The notes under the pieces were generated by a model that worked only from the letters and a program-made list of their open reading frames with translations, was not told where the DNA came from and did no database searches. Positions 14,784 to 22,571 of a DNA stretch of 24,686 nt are shown here, in pieces (position 1 is the first letter of the stretch; every line of letters starts with the position of its first letter). The translations under genes and the position numbers were made by a program. Origin of the DNA: Granulicatella adiacens (lineage in GTDB: Bacteria; Bacillota; Bacilli; Lactobacillales; Aerococcaceae); assembly GCA_018364485.1 (NCBI GenBank), contig JAGZLX010000023.1, positions 1 through 24,686 on the forward strand. The letters are read 5' to 3'.

Positions 14784-16673
14784 ATGAAAGATTTTAGAGT
14801 CGATCATTTGAAAAAATCTTATGGTGCGAAATCATTATTAGAAGATGTATCCTTTATTATTAACGAAGGAGAACACGTAGGCTTAATCGGTCAAAACGGG
14901 ACTGGTAAGAGTACATTATTATCTATTCTTGCAGGAGTTGATTTTGCCGAATCAGGAGACATCACAACGTCTAACGATTATAGAATTGGATACTTGTCTC
15001 AGCAACCAGAATTAGATGACGAGGATACAATTTTCGAAGCCCTATATAAAGGAGACCATCCAACATTAAAGGTCGTTCATGACTATGAAGAAGTAGTGGA
15101 ACAATTACGTGAAAATCCAACTTCAGAAAGCCTCACAAAACGATACAGCGTCTTAGAACAAAAGATGAATGAAATCGATGGATGGCAAGTAGAAGTTCAG
15201 ATTAAGACTATTCTTCAAAAAATGGGACTCACAGACATCCAGAAAAAAGTTGGAACGCTCTCTGGTGGACAGAAGAAGCGTGTAGGACTTGCAAAAGTAT
15301 TGATGGAAGAACCGGATTTACTATTGCTCGATGAACCAACCAACCACTTAGACTTAGAAGCCATCGAATGGCTAGAAGGCTATTTAGCCAATTATAAAGG
15401 CGCGATGATGCTTGTGACTCACGACCGATACTTCCTAGAACGTGCGGTGACTCATATGTTTGAATTGGTAAATGGCCGAATCGAAGCCTACGAAGGAAAC
15501 TATGAGTCGTACTTAGAACAACGAAGCCAAAGAGAACAAATCGCGGCACGAATGAGTCAGAAGCAAAAACGATTGTACTTGAGTGAATTAGAATGGATGC
15601 GTCAAGGGGCGCAGGCTCGTTCAACGAAACAACAAGCACGTATTCATCGTTTTGAAGCGTTAGAAAAAGAAGTGAAACAGACGACTTCTCAAGATAAATT
15701 GGTGATGGAATTTGACCAAGCGCGTATTGGGAAACGTGTCTTCCAAATGGAAGATGTCAGTCTTTCGATTAATGGACAACAAATCGTGAAGAATCTAGAT
15801 TGGATTATTCAAAGTCAAGCGCGTGTCGGGATTGCTGGAGTGAATGGTGTTGGAAAATCTACTTTCCTAAATGCCATTGCCGGACAGATTCCATTTGATA
15901 GTGGCCAGTTTGTTATCGGTGAGACTATTCGCATCGCATACTACAAACAACAAGATGAAGATATCCCAATGGATAAACAGCTCATTCAATATTTACGAGA
16001 AGAAGCGGAAGAAATTAAACGTGAAAACGGAGAAGTAGCTTCCATCTCAGAATTACTAGAGACATTCTTATTCCCAAGACATTTACATGGGGCTTATATC
16101 CATACATTGTCTGGAGGAGAGAGAAGACGACTCTACTTACTTCGCTTATTAATGACAAAACCAAATGTGTTATTATTAGACGAACCAACCAACGACTTGG
16201 ATATTGATACATTAACCGTACTCGAGGACTTCTTAGAGTCGTTTAATGGAGCGGTCCTTATCGTATCCCATGACCGTTACTTCTTAGACAAGACGGTCGA
16301 CCAATTATTTGTCATCCGAGGCGAAGGGCAAACTGAACTGTTCTATGGATCGATGAGTGAGTATTTAGAACAGGAGAAATCACTAGCAAAAGTGGCGGTG
16401 GAAACTCCTAAGGCAGAAGGGCCAAAAGTGGAGGCGCCAAAAGCAGCTCCGGCTAAGAAGATGACGTATCAAGAGAAGAAAGAATGGGAGACGATAGAAG
16501 AGACCATTCAGGAACTCGAAGAAAAACTAGAATTCTTGCAAGAGAAAATGAGTGTCCATGCACAAGATTTTGCCAAACTACAAGAATTACAAGAAGAATT
16601 AGATAAGACCGAAGAAGCGGCAAGTGCGGCTTATGAACGTTGGGAATATTTAGCAGAACTAGCAGGGAATTAA
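14784..16673 (+). CDS. yfmR: ABC-F family ribosome-associated ATPase (YfmR/Uup type)
   Basis: The 629-residue soluble protein has two ABC domains without membrane segments: Walker A GQNGTGKST, signature LSGGQKKR and Walker B LLLLDEPTNHLD in the first, GVNGVGKST, LSGGERRR and LLLDEPTNDLD in the second. A charged P-site-tip type linker (about residues 240-300) lies between them, and a Pro/Ala/Lys hinge then a C-terminal coiled coil (about 555-625) follow. That C-terminal domain and the length fit YfmR/Uup, which relieves stalled ribosomes, rather than antibiotic-resistance ABC-Fs. The start at 14784 is set by GAAAGGAG at 14771-14778. It follows fhs by 20 bases and precedes thyA by 14, so it is probably one transcript. 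The paralogue assignment is by architecture only. Confidence 0.9.
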   Translation: MKDFRVDHLKKSYGAKSLLEDVSFIINEGEHVGLIGQNGTGKSTLLSILAGVDFAESGDITTSNDYRIGYLSQQPELDDEDTIFEALYKGDHPTLKVVHDYEEVVEQLRENPTSESLTKRYSVLEQKMNEIDGWQVEVQIKTILQKMGLTDIQKKVGTLSGGQKKRVGLAKVLMEEPDLLLLDEPTNHLDLEAIEWLEGYLANYKGAMMLVTHDRYFLERAVTHMFELVNGRIEAYEGNYESYLEQRSQREQIAARMSQKQKRLYLSELEWMRQGAQARSTKQQARIHRFEALEKEVKQTTSQDKLVMEFDQARIGKRVFQMEDVSLSINGQQIVKNLDWIIQSQARVGIAGVNGVGKSTFLNAIAGQIPFDSGQFVIGETIRIAYYKQQDEDIPMDKQLIQYLREEAEEIKRENGEVASISELLETFLFPRHLHGAYIHTLSGGERRRLYLLRLLMTKPNVLLLDEPTNDLDIDTLTVLEDFLESFNGAVLIVSHDRYFLDKTVDQLFVIRGEGQTELFYGSMSEYLEQEKSLAKVAVETPKAEGPKVEAPKAAPAKKMTYQEKKEWETIEETIQELEEKLEFLQEKMSVHAQDFAKLQELQEELDKTEEAASAAYERWEYLAELAGN

Positions 16674-16687
16674 AGAAAGGAACAGAT

Positions 16688-17635
16688 ATGACGAAACAAT
16701 ATAAAGACTTACTAAGAAAGATTTTAGAAGAAGGAACGATTAAAACAGACCGTACTGGGACAGGTACAAAGAGTGTGTTCGGATACCAAATGCGTTTTGA
16801 TCTTCAAAAAGGGTTTCCTCTTTTAACAACAAAACGTGTGGCGTTCGGTTTAATTAAGAGCGAGTTACTATGGTTCTTACACGGAGATACAAATATCAAA
16901 TACTTATTAGAACATAATAACCATATCTGGGATGAATGGGCGTTTGAGCGTTATGTTTCTTCTCCAAAATACACTGGTCCTGATATGACAGACTTTGGAC
17001 GTCGTTGCTTGCAAGACGAAGCGTTCAATGAAGTATACCAAGAAGTGAAGAAAGACTTCTGTGAGAAAATTTTAACGGATGATGCGTTTGCGGCTGAGTT
17101 CGGAGAACTTGGTAATATTTACGGTTCACAATGGCGTCACTGGAAAACAACAAAGGGTGAAACGATTGACCAAATCGCAGACTTACTGAACTTATTGAAG
17201 AATTCTCAAGATTCACGTCGTATGATTGTTTCAGCATGGAATCCAGAAGATGTGCCTAGCATGGCGCTTCCTCCATGCCACACAATGTTCCAATTCTATG
17301 TTGCTGATGGTAAATTAAGCTGCCAATTATACCAACGTAGTGCGGATGTGTTCCTAGGAGTGCCTTTCAATATTGCAAGTTACGCGTTATTAACACATTT
17401 AATCGCAAACGAAGTAGGCTTAGAAGTTGGTGAATTCGTTCATACTTTAGGGGATGCGCATATTTACTTAAACCATATGGAACAAGTAGAAACGCAATTA
17501 GCACGTGAAGAAAGAGAATTACCAACACTTGTATTAAAACATCCTGAAAAATCAATGTTTGATATCGATGTTGATGATGTGATTGTAGAAGGATACAATC
17601 CACATCCAACGATTAAAGCACCGATTGCCGTGTAA
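16688..17635 (+). CDS. thyA: Thymidylate synthase
   Basis: The 315-residue enzyme methylates dUMP to dTMP with methylene-THF, releasing dihydrofolate. The catalytic Cys197 lies in LPPCHTMFQFYV. The folate/dUMP segments SRRMIVSAWNP, QLYQRSADVFLGVPFNIASYALL and HIYLNHMEQ are intact. Residues about 90-140 form the extra insert found in the Lactobacillus casei-type enzyme and absent from E. coli ThyA. The ATG at 16688 follows AAAGGAAC by 6-7 nt. An upstream in-frame extension overlaps the end of the ABC-F gene and is not likely to be used. folA comes 15 bases after the stop and regenerates the folate that this enzyme oxidises. Confidence 0.97.
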   Translation: MTKQYKDLLRKILEEGTIKTDRTGTGTKSVFGYQMRFDLQKGFPLLTTKRVAFGLIKSELLWFLHGDTNIKYLLEHNNHIWDEWAFERYVSSPKYTGPDMTDFGRRCLQDEAFNEVYQEVKKDFCEKILTDDAFAAEFGELGNIYGSQWRHWKTTKGETIDQIADLLNLLKNSQDSRRMIVSAWNPEDVPSMALPPCHTMFQFYVADGKLSCQLYQRSADVFLGVPFNIASYALLTHLIANEVGLEVGEFVHTLGDAHIYLNHMEQVETQLAREERELPTLVLKHPEKSMFDIDVDDVIVEGYNPHPTIKAPIAV

Positions 17636-17650
17636 TGCTGGAGGAGACAG

Positions 17651-18148
17651 ATGTTAATTTATATTTGGGCTCAAGATGAACAAGGGCTTGTTGGAAAAGA
17701 CAACACGCTTCCTTGGCGATTGCCGAATGATTTGAAATTCTTTAAAGAAGTGACAATGGGACAAACCATCCTCATGGGACGTAAAACGTTTGAGGGGATG
17801 GGGAGCCGCTTGCTTCCAGGGCGTCAAACCATTCTATTAACAAGAAGTAACGATTATGAAGTGCCAGGAGCTGAAGTTGTAACTGATTTACAAGAAATTA
17901 TCGAAGATGCCAAGCACGAGGATATTTATGTGTGTGGTGGTGCAGAAGTCTATCGTCTCTTAAAAGACCATGTGGAACTGCTTTACTGCACACGAATCCA
18001 TCATACATTTGAAGGGGATACGTATTTCCCAACCGATTTTCCGTGGGATGATTTTATCAAAGTGAAATCACACGAAGGAGAAGTGGACGAGAAAAACGTC
18101 TATCCGCATACGTTTGAAATCTACGAGAGAAAAGAGGAAACTCTATGA
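17651..18148 (+). CDS. folA: Dihydrofolate reductase
   Basis: This 165-residue enzyme reduces dihydrofolate to tetrahydrofolate with NADPH and is the trimethoprim target. The N-terminal strand and Met20-type loop (WAQDEQGLVGKDNTLPWRLP) are very like L. casei DHFR. The catalytic Asp27 (LPNDLKFF), the GRKTFEGMG cofactor segment and VCGGAEVYRLL are all present. GGAGGAG lies 7 nt ahead of the ATG. Its last codons overlap the ung start by four bases (ATGA), so ung translation is coupled to it. Confidence 0.97.
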   Translation: MLIYIWAQDEQGLVGKDNTLPWRLPNDLKFFKEVTMGQTILMGRKTFEGMGSRLLPGRQTILLTRSNDYEVPGAEVVTDLQEIIEDAKHEDIYVCGGAEVYRLLKDHVELLYCTRIHHTFEGDTYFPTDFPWDDFIKVKSHEGEVDEKNVYPHTFEIYERKEETL

Positions 18149-18801
18149 CAACATGGCATGATGTCATTGGCGGAGAAAAGGAAAAAGAGTATTTCCATGC
18201 AGTACGTTCGTTTGAACAAAGTGAGCGAAACCATCATAAAGTGTTTCCAGCTGCGGAAAATGTCTTCAAAGCACTCGAACTCACACCGTTTGATAACGTG
18301 AAAGTAGTCATTCTTGGTCAAGATCCTTATCATGGTGTCAACCAAGCACATGGGCTTAGTTTCTCTGTTCAAAAAGGAATCGCCTTGCCACCTTCATTAC
18401 TCAATATTTATAAGGAACTTGAAAGCGACCTAGGGATTCCAGTTGCCAAGAGTGGAGATTTAACTGCGTGGGCAAAACAAGGAGTGTTACTCCTTAACAC
18501 GGTTTTAACCGTTCGCGCGCATGAAGCTAACAGCCATCGCGGTCAAGGGTGGGAAACTTTTACCGATGCTGTTATTTCTTCTCTAAATCAAAGTGACCAT
18601 CCAATTGTATTTGTATTGTGGGGGAAACCAGCACAATCGAAAGAAAAGCTGATTACCAATCCGAATCATTTGATTTTGAAGGCACCGCATCCAAGTCCGT
18701 TATCGTCATACCGTGGTTTCTTTGGTAGTAAACCATTTAGTCAAATTAATGCATTTTTAGAAAAAACAGGTCAAACACCGATTGATTGGCGCGTAGAGTA
18801 A
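18145..18801 (+). CDS. ung: Uracil-DNA glycosylase (family 1)
   Basis: The 218-residue enzyme excises uracil from DNA. It has the water-activating motif GQDPYHG (catalytic Asp60) and the DNA-intercalation loop HPSPLSSYRG with His182. The uracil-specificity strand FVLWGKPAQ is also present. It is coupled to folA by a four-base overlap. Placing ung on the thyA-folA transcript is sensible because low dTMP leads to dUTP incorporation that Ung repairs. A terminator starts at its stop codon. Confidence 0.97.
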   Translation: MTTWHDVIGGEKEKEYFHAVRSFEQSERNHHKVFPAAENVFKALELTPFDNVKVVILGQDPYHGVNQAHGLSFSVQKGIALPPSLLNIYKELESDLGIPVAKSGDLTAWAKQGVLLLNTVLTVRAHEANSHRGQGWETFTDAVISSLNQSDHPIVFVLWGKPAQSKEKLITNPNHLILKAPHPSPLSSYRGFFGSKPFSQINAFLEKTGQTPIDWRVE

Positions 18802-18831
18802 GTGGAATCTTCCCACTTGCTCTATTTTTTT
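18796..18831 (+). terminator. Terminator after ung
   Basis: GAGTAAGTGG (18796-18805) pairs with CCACTTGCTC (18813-18822), with a mismatch in the stem, followed by a T-rich tract. The stem includes the ung stop codon. Confidence 0.85.
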
Positions 18832-18859
18832 GCCTTTAGTATGAAGTTTATGGTACGAT
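18830..18859 (+). promoter_or_regulatory. Candidate promoter of the Cna-B adhesin
   Basis: TGG precedes TACGAT (18854-18859), an extended -10. TTGCCT (18830-18835) at 18 nt is a possible -35 that touches the end of the ung terminator. Confidence 0.5.
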
Positions 18860-18891
18860 AATGAAAACGGTTTAAAGAGAGAAGGGTTTAT

Positions 18892-20529
18892 ATGAAGCAA
18901 AAGAGTAAATGGTTTGGTTTATTCGCAACTTTATTGGTGATTTTATCATTGGTGTTTTTCGGAAATACTTCGGCAAAAGCAGCTGAAGCAAAAGAACTGC
19001 AGAATGTAATTTCAGGATTAGAACTTCTTGATCAATCGGATACAAAATTAAGTCCCGATGCAAATGGAGTCTATCAAATCCTTACAAATAGAGCCTATAA
19101 ATTAAGAGCGGTATTCGACTTAGAGCATTACAATGGCGATATTCAAAATGGTGATTTCTTTAAATTAGAAGTGCCTGCTGAGATTACATTCTACGATAAT
19201 CATGATGTGGAATTAGTGGATTTAGCAACGAATGTTCCAATTGCAGATGCACATTTTGAAGGGCACGGAGATAACCAAGGTGGAACAATTACAGTAACCT
19301 TGAAGAACCTTGACCAATATTTAGCAGCAAAGGGTGCGGATACAGTTAAAGAGGTCAAAGGAACTTTGGCTTTAAACTTCTTATATAAAAAGAATGTATC
19401 TAATCAACCTGTAACTTTTGACTCACCTTCAATGCAAACAACGATTACACAAACGTATAATGTTCAAACTCTTTCAGAAGAAACAGATCCAATTGGCAAA
19501 GAAAACTTTGCAAAAATTGGTGGGCAAGCAGCTAATAAAGCATGGACATCAGCAAAATTAGAAGCTGCAGGTTCAAAAGCTTCTGGCCAATATGTTTCTG
19601 AATGGAAAGTGCGTGTGAATACTAGCGGTGAAAACTTAGGGGATAACTTAGTTTTAACAGATACATTACCAAGTGACCCGTCTACTGCTTCAATTCAATA
19701 TATTCCAGAATCATTAGTGGTATACAACGCTCCTTCAATGACAGAATCAACTTCTGGTAAAGAAGGCGATTTTGTACAATTAGTAGAAGGAACTGACTAC
19801 ACAGTAAACTGGAATGAAAACTATACTAACTTTACAATCACATTCAAAGATGGAACTAAAAAATACTATGTCACTTATGACACAACAACTCCAAACGATG
19901 GAAGTAAAGTTCAAAACATGGTTTCTGTAACAAAAGCAGATGGTACACCAGTCACTCGTCGTACAAATACGACTGAAACAACATTTACAGCCAGTGCCAC
20001 TTCACTTTTCTCAGGTACAATCGAAGCAACAAGCGCTTATACTGTTAAAGTAAGTAAAGTGGATACTAAAACATTGAATCCTGTAGCAGGTGCTGTATAT
20101 GTGATTACAGATCCAGATGGAAATACGGTTGAAGTAACTACAGACGAAGAAGGTCATGCTGTTTCTCCACAATTCGATGAAAAATATGCTGGAAAAGAAT
20201 TCAAGATTAAAGAGAAAACTGCTCCAGAAGGTTACGAATTAGACGAAACAGAATATACAGTGACACTTGGTCAAAACGAAAGTATCTTACACGTGAAAGA
20301 CACTCCTAAAGAGGAAGAAGCAACTACAACAACTACAACAACTACAACAACTGAAGAGACTACTGTAACAACGGTTGAAGAACCAACAACGACAACAACA
20401 GTAGAAGAACTTCCAAATACAGGTACAGGCAACCAAACAATCTATATGGTGATTGGTGCATTACTAGTAGTTGCGGCAGTTGGCGTATTAGTCTTCGCTA
20501 AGAAAAAAGACTCAGATGAAGATAAATAA
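18892..20529 (+). CDS. LPXTG-anchored MSCRAMM-like adhesin with Cna-B domain
   Basis: The 545-residue precursor has a signal peptide (core FGLFATLLVILSLVFFG, cleavage about residue 30) and LPNTG at 507-511 with membrane helix and KKKDSDEDK tail. Residues about 35-185 look like an SDR-type Ig-like N-terminal adhesin domain (FKLEVPAEITFYD). About 195-370 resembles collagen-binding or isopeptide D2-type domains (YVSEWKVRVNTSGENLGDN, then VLTDTLP). Residues 383-473 form a SpaA/Cna-B domain. Its Lys389 (VSKVD), Glu441 (IKEKTAPEGY) and Asp470 (HVKDTP) match the Lys-Glu-Asp triad that makes a spontaneous intramolecular isopeptide bond. A Thr/Glu linker follows. GAGAGAAGGG lies before the ATG. It is monocistronic; no sortase or pilin gene is nearby, so it is probably a single-chain adhesin rather than a pilus subunit. 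Confidence 0.9.
   Translation: MKQKSKWFGLFATLLVILSLVFFGNTSAKAAEAKELQNVISGLELLDQSDTKLSPDANGVYQILTNRAYKLRAVFDLEHYNGDIQNGDFFKLEVPAEITFYDNHDVELVDLATNVPIADAHFEGHGDNQGGTITVTLKNLDQYLAAKGADTVKEVKGTLALNFLYKKNVSNQPVTFDSPSMQTTITQTYNVQTLSEETDPIGKENFAKIGGQAANKAWTSAKLEAAGSKASGQYVSEWKVRVNTSGENLGDNLVLTDTLPSDPSTASIQYIPESLVVYNAPSMTESTSGKEGDFVQLVEGTDYTVNWNENYTNFTITFKDGTKKYYVTYDTTTPNDGSKVQNMVSVTKADGTPVTRRTNTTETTFTASATSLFSGTIEATSAYTVKVSKVDTKTLNPVAGAVYVITDPDGNTVEVTTDEEGHAVSPQFDEKYAGKEFKIKEKTAPEGYELDETEYTVTLGQNESILHVKDTPKEEEATTTTTTTTTTEETTVTTVEEPTTTTTVEELPNTGTGNQTIYMVIGALLVVAAVGVLVFAKKKDSDEDK
20323..20352 (+). repeat. 9-bp microsatellite coding for polythreonine
   Basis: Three perfect ACTACAACA units plus a final ACT encode ten Thr in a row in the wall-spanning linker. 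Slippage by a unit preserves the frame. Confidence 0.9.
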
Positions 20530-20546
20530 CAATCCATAATCAAATG

Positions 20547-20578
20547 AAAGACTGACAAGTTTTTTGTCAGTCTTTTTT
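20547..20578 (+). terminator. Terminator after the Cna-B adhesin
   Basis: AAAGACTGACAA (20547-20558) pairs perfectly with TTGTCAGTCTTT (20564-20575) and continues into T. Confidence 0.93.
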
Positions 20579-20602
20579 AGCTCTAAAATATCCAAATTCC
20601 GA

Positions 20603-20631
20603 TTGAAGTCCGCTTTTAGGAGGAGTACAAT
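20603..20631 (+). promoter_or_regulatory. Promoter of the membrane-protein gene
   Basis: TTGAAG (20603-20608) and TACAAT (20626-20631) are exactly 17 nt apart, about 37 nt before the start codon. Confidence 0.6.
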
Positions 20632-20667
20632 AGAAGTAGATAGAAGAAACGTTGAAATGGAGGGATA

Positions 20668-21111
20668 ATGATGAAAAAGATAATGTTAATCTACTATAAT
20701 ATAGTCGCTGTTTTAACCATTCTCTATTTAGTATTGACAGCTTATTTGATGAACTTTGGAAATCCATTTATAACAAGCCAAGGATGGCATGTTGTGATTC
20801 TTAGTGCACTCATCTTAGTAATTATTTTTGGAATGGAATTTGCGAAGAAGAAGTTTCCAGATGACTTCTTTGAATTTATTATTGAAAATGCAGGATTACT
20901 TTGTATCGCCTGGCTCACGCTAGTTGTTCGAGCGTTCGGAGTGACTGTTTTAAAACACGCTACAGACTTAGCACTGGATGATTGGATGCAACAAGTTATT
21001 CAACGAGCAGGCGTTGTACAGATTGGAATATTTGCCATTACCAATGGAATTGTGGTTGCAAAAATTATTCGATATTTTGTAAGGAAAAGAAGTTTATCCA
21101 ATAATGAATAA
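20668..21111 (+). CDS. Unrecognised four-helix membrane protein
   Basis: The 147-residue protein has no family I recognise. About four hydrophobic helices are visible: residues 5-28 (MLIYYNIVAVLTILYLVLTA), 41-57, about 76-95 (LLCIAWLTLVVRAFGV) and 115-133. A charged loop (FAKKKFPDDFFEF) lies between helices 2 and 3, and the tail is basic (RYFVRKRS). No catalytic motif stands out. GGAGGG precedes two adjacent ATGs (20668 and 20671); the spacing slightly favours the second. It has its own promoter and terminator, so its position between an adhesin and dinB gives no strong functional hint. Confidence 0.8.
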   Translation: MMKKIMLIYYNIVAVLTILYLVLTAYLMNFGNPFITSQGWHVVILSALILVIIFGMEFAKKKFPDDFFEFIIENAGLLCIAWLTLVVRAFGVTVLKHATDLALDDWMQQVIQRAGVVQIGIFAITNGIVVAKIIRYFVRKRSLSNNE

Positions 21112-21119
21112 AGACAGAG

Positions 21120-21152
21120 CGGGATGCTAATGTGCATTCCGTTTTTATTTTT
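21120..21152 (+). terminator. Terminator after the membrane-protein gene
   Basis: CGGGATGC (21120-21127) pairs with GCATTCCG (21134-21141) with one G-U wobble, followed by TTTTTATTTTT. Confidence 0.85.
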
Positions 21153-21201
21153 AGCAGAAAATCGATAAGATAGAAATGAGAAATGAGTAGAAAGTGGGGG
21201 T

Positions 21202-22263
21202 ATGATGCGAAAGATTTTACATGTCGATATGGATGCGTTTTTCGCATCAGTGGAACAAAGGGACCATCCTGAGTGGAGAGGAAAGCCTGTAATTGTCGGT
21301 GGGAAACCAAACCATCGCGGAGTTGTGTCTACTTGTTCATATGAGGCGAGAGCTTTTGGCGTGCGTTCTGCTATGCCGACTGCCAAAGCGATGAAACTTT
21401 GTCCACAAGCTATCCTCACGCCTGGACGATATGATTTGTATAAAGAAGTTTCTGCTCAGGTGCATGAAGTATTTCGGACCTACACGGATTTGATTGAACC
21501 ACTTTCAATTGATGAAGCTTATTTAGATGTCACTGATAATAAGAAGGCCATGACTTCTGCGACTATGATTGCCCATGCGATTCAAAAGGATGTTTATGAG
21601 AAAGTTGGATTGACTTGTTCCGTAGGAGTGTCCTTTAATAAATTCCTTGCAAAAATGGCATCAGGCTATCATAAGCCTTCTGGAGTGACGGTCATTACAC
21701 CAGAGAACGCTAAAGAGTTTATTCGTAATATTCCTATCGAAGATTTCTATGGAGTAGGAAAAGTGAGTGCAGAGAAATTAAAACAGGCAGGGATTTTAAC
21801 AGGAGAAGATCTCTTTCCGTTATCGAAAGAAGAGCTGGAACAAAAATTCGGCAATCTTGGGCCACGATTGTACTTGCAAGTGCGTGGGGAGTCGAACGAT
21901 CAATTGACGCTTCATCGGGAACGAAAATCCATCGGGACCGAGCGTACGTTAATTAAGGATACAACGGACCATGGAATACTAACAGGATATTTGAAGGATT
22001 TCGCAGAAGAGTTGGAACAGATGTTGAAGAAGAGGAGTCTTGCTAGTAGAACCATTACGTTGAAACTACGAGATTTGGAATTTAATACAATGACAAAGAG
22101 TGTTACAGTGCGCGATTATTTTAACAAACAAGATGAAATCTATTCGTTAGCACTGCAGTTGTTTGAGGAAATGATGGAAGAACGCCCGATAAGGCTGATA
22201 GGTCTTACCGTTTCACATCTTGAAAATACAAATAGACTCTATAAACAATTAAAACTGTTTTAA
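21202..22263 (+). CDS. dinB: DNA polymerase IV (Y-family)
   Basis: The 353-residue error-prone polymerase replicates past lesions and stalled forks. The active site is visible: HVDMDAFFASVEQRD at the N-terminus (metal ligand Asp and the Phe steric gate), PVIVGG, the SYEARAFGVRSAMP finger segment, and LSIDEAYLDVTD with the second acidic pair. A helix-hairpin-helix (FYGVGKVSAEKLKQAGI) and a little-finger domain follow. The C-terminus ends in LYKQLKLF, compatible with a beta-clamp-binding peptide. Two ATGs (21202, 21205) follow GTGGGGGT; family alignment favours the second, giving MRKILHVDMD. No LexA/DinR-type operator is evident upstream. Confidence 0.96.
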   Translation: MMRKILHVDMDAFFASVEQRDHPEWRGKPVIVGGKPNHRGVVSTCSYEARAFGVRSAMPTAKAMKLCPQAILTPGRYDLYKEVSAQVHEVFRTYTDLIEPLSIDEAYLDVTDNKKAMTSATMIAHAIQKDVYEKVGLTCSVGVSFNKFLAKMASGYHKPSGVTVITPENAKEFIRNIPIEDFYGVGKVSAEKLKQAGILTGEDLFPLSKEELEQKFGNLGPRLYLQVRGESNDQLTLHRERKSIGTERTLIKDTTDHGILTGYLKDFAEELEQMLKKRSLASRTITLKLRDLEFNTMTKSVTVRDYFNKQDEIYSLALQLFEEMMEERPIRLIGLTVSHLENTNRLYKQLKLF

Positions 22264-22571
22264 AATATTAGTACAGTTCCCGTCAACAGACTAGTACAGT
22301 TTCATTGTGAAAATCAAGAAAATAGTTACTGAAAAATACTGAAAACAGAAAAACGATTGAACAAATCAGAATAAAAGAAGACTTTATTTAGCGTAAGATA
22401 GTGGGAGTTTTTTCACAAAGTTATCAGAAACGCTCTATAAAGTCTTCTTTGCTTGCATATTTCACAAAAGTTTGTTAAATTATTATACGATAGCAGAGGG
22501 AATAGTACAGTTCTAACTACCTGTTTTGTCTGTTAAGCACAATTTCTTATAGAAAAGGGGAAAAAAGAAGT
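22264..22571 (+). promoter_or_regulatory. Repeat-rich 308-base leader upstream of pdhA
   Basis: This gene-free stretch contains three copies of TAGTACAGTT (22269, 22292, 22503), two TACTGAAAA words near 22327 and 22337, two TTTCACAAA words (22411 and 22460) and one opposite-sense TTGTGAAAA (22304). It also has a long imperfect hairpin: 22374-22393 pairs with 22431-22450, 14 bp plus 4 bp around a 2x2 mismatch. Weak -10-like words (TTATAC or TACGAT, 22483-22491) lie downstream of the hairpin, with TTTCAC as a poor -35. The layout suggests regulation of pdh by one or more DNA-binding proteins, identity unknown. Confidence 0.45.
22374..22450 (+). repeat. Long imperfect inverted repeat
   Basis: AAAGAAGACTTTAT-TT-AGCG on the left is complementary to CGCT-CT-ATAAAGTCTTCTTT on the right, with a 37-base interior that can pair further (GATA/TATC and GTGGGA/TTTCAC with wobbles). 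It lacks a proper T-run on the right, so it is a poor forward terminator. An attenuator, mRNA stabiliser or relic of a small mobile element are the alternatives. Confidence 0.6.

Noticed and set aside
16640..16687. N-terminal extension of thymidylate synthase overlapping the ABC-F gene
   Set aside because: The family begins at the MTKQYKDLL sequence, and AAAGGAAC is correctly placed for the ATG at 16688.
21153..21201. LexA/DinR SOS box upstream of dinB
   Set aside because: No GAAC-N4-GTTC-like dyad is present in the short gap.
22374..22450. Possible MITE based on 20-base inverted arms
   Set aside because: I see no target-site duplication at the ends and no second copy in the window, so the mobile-element reading stays only an alternative.
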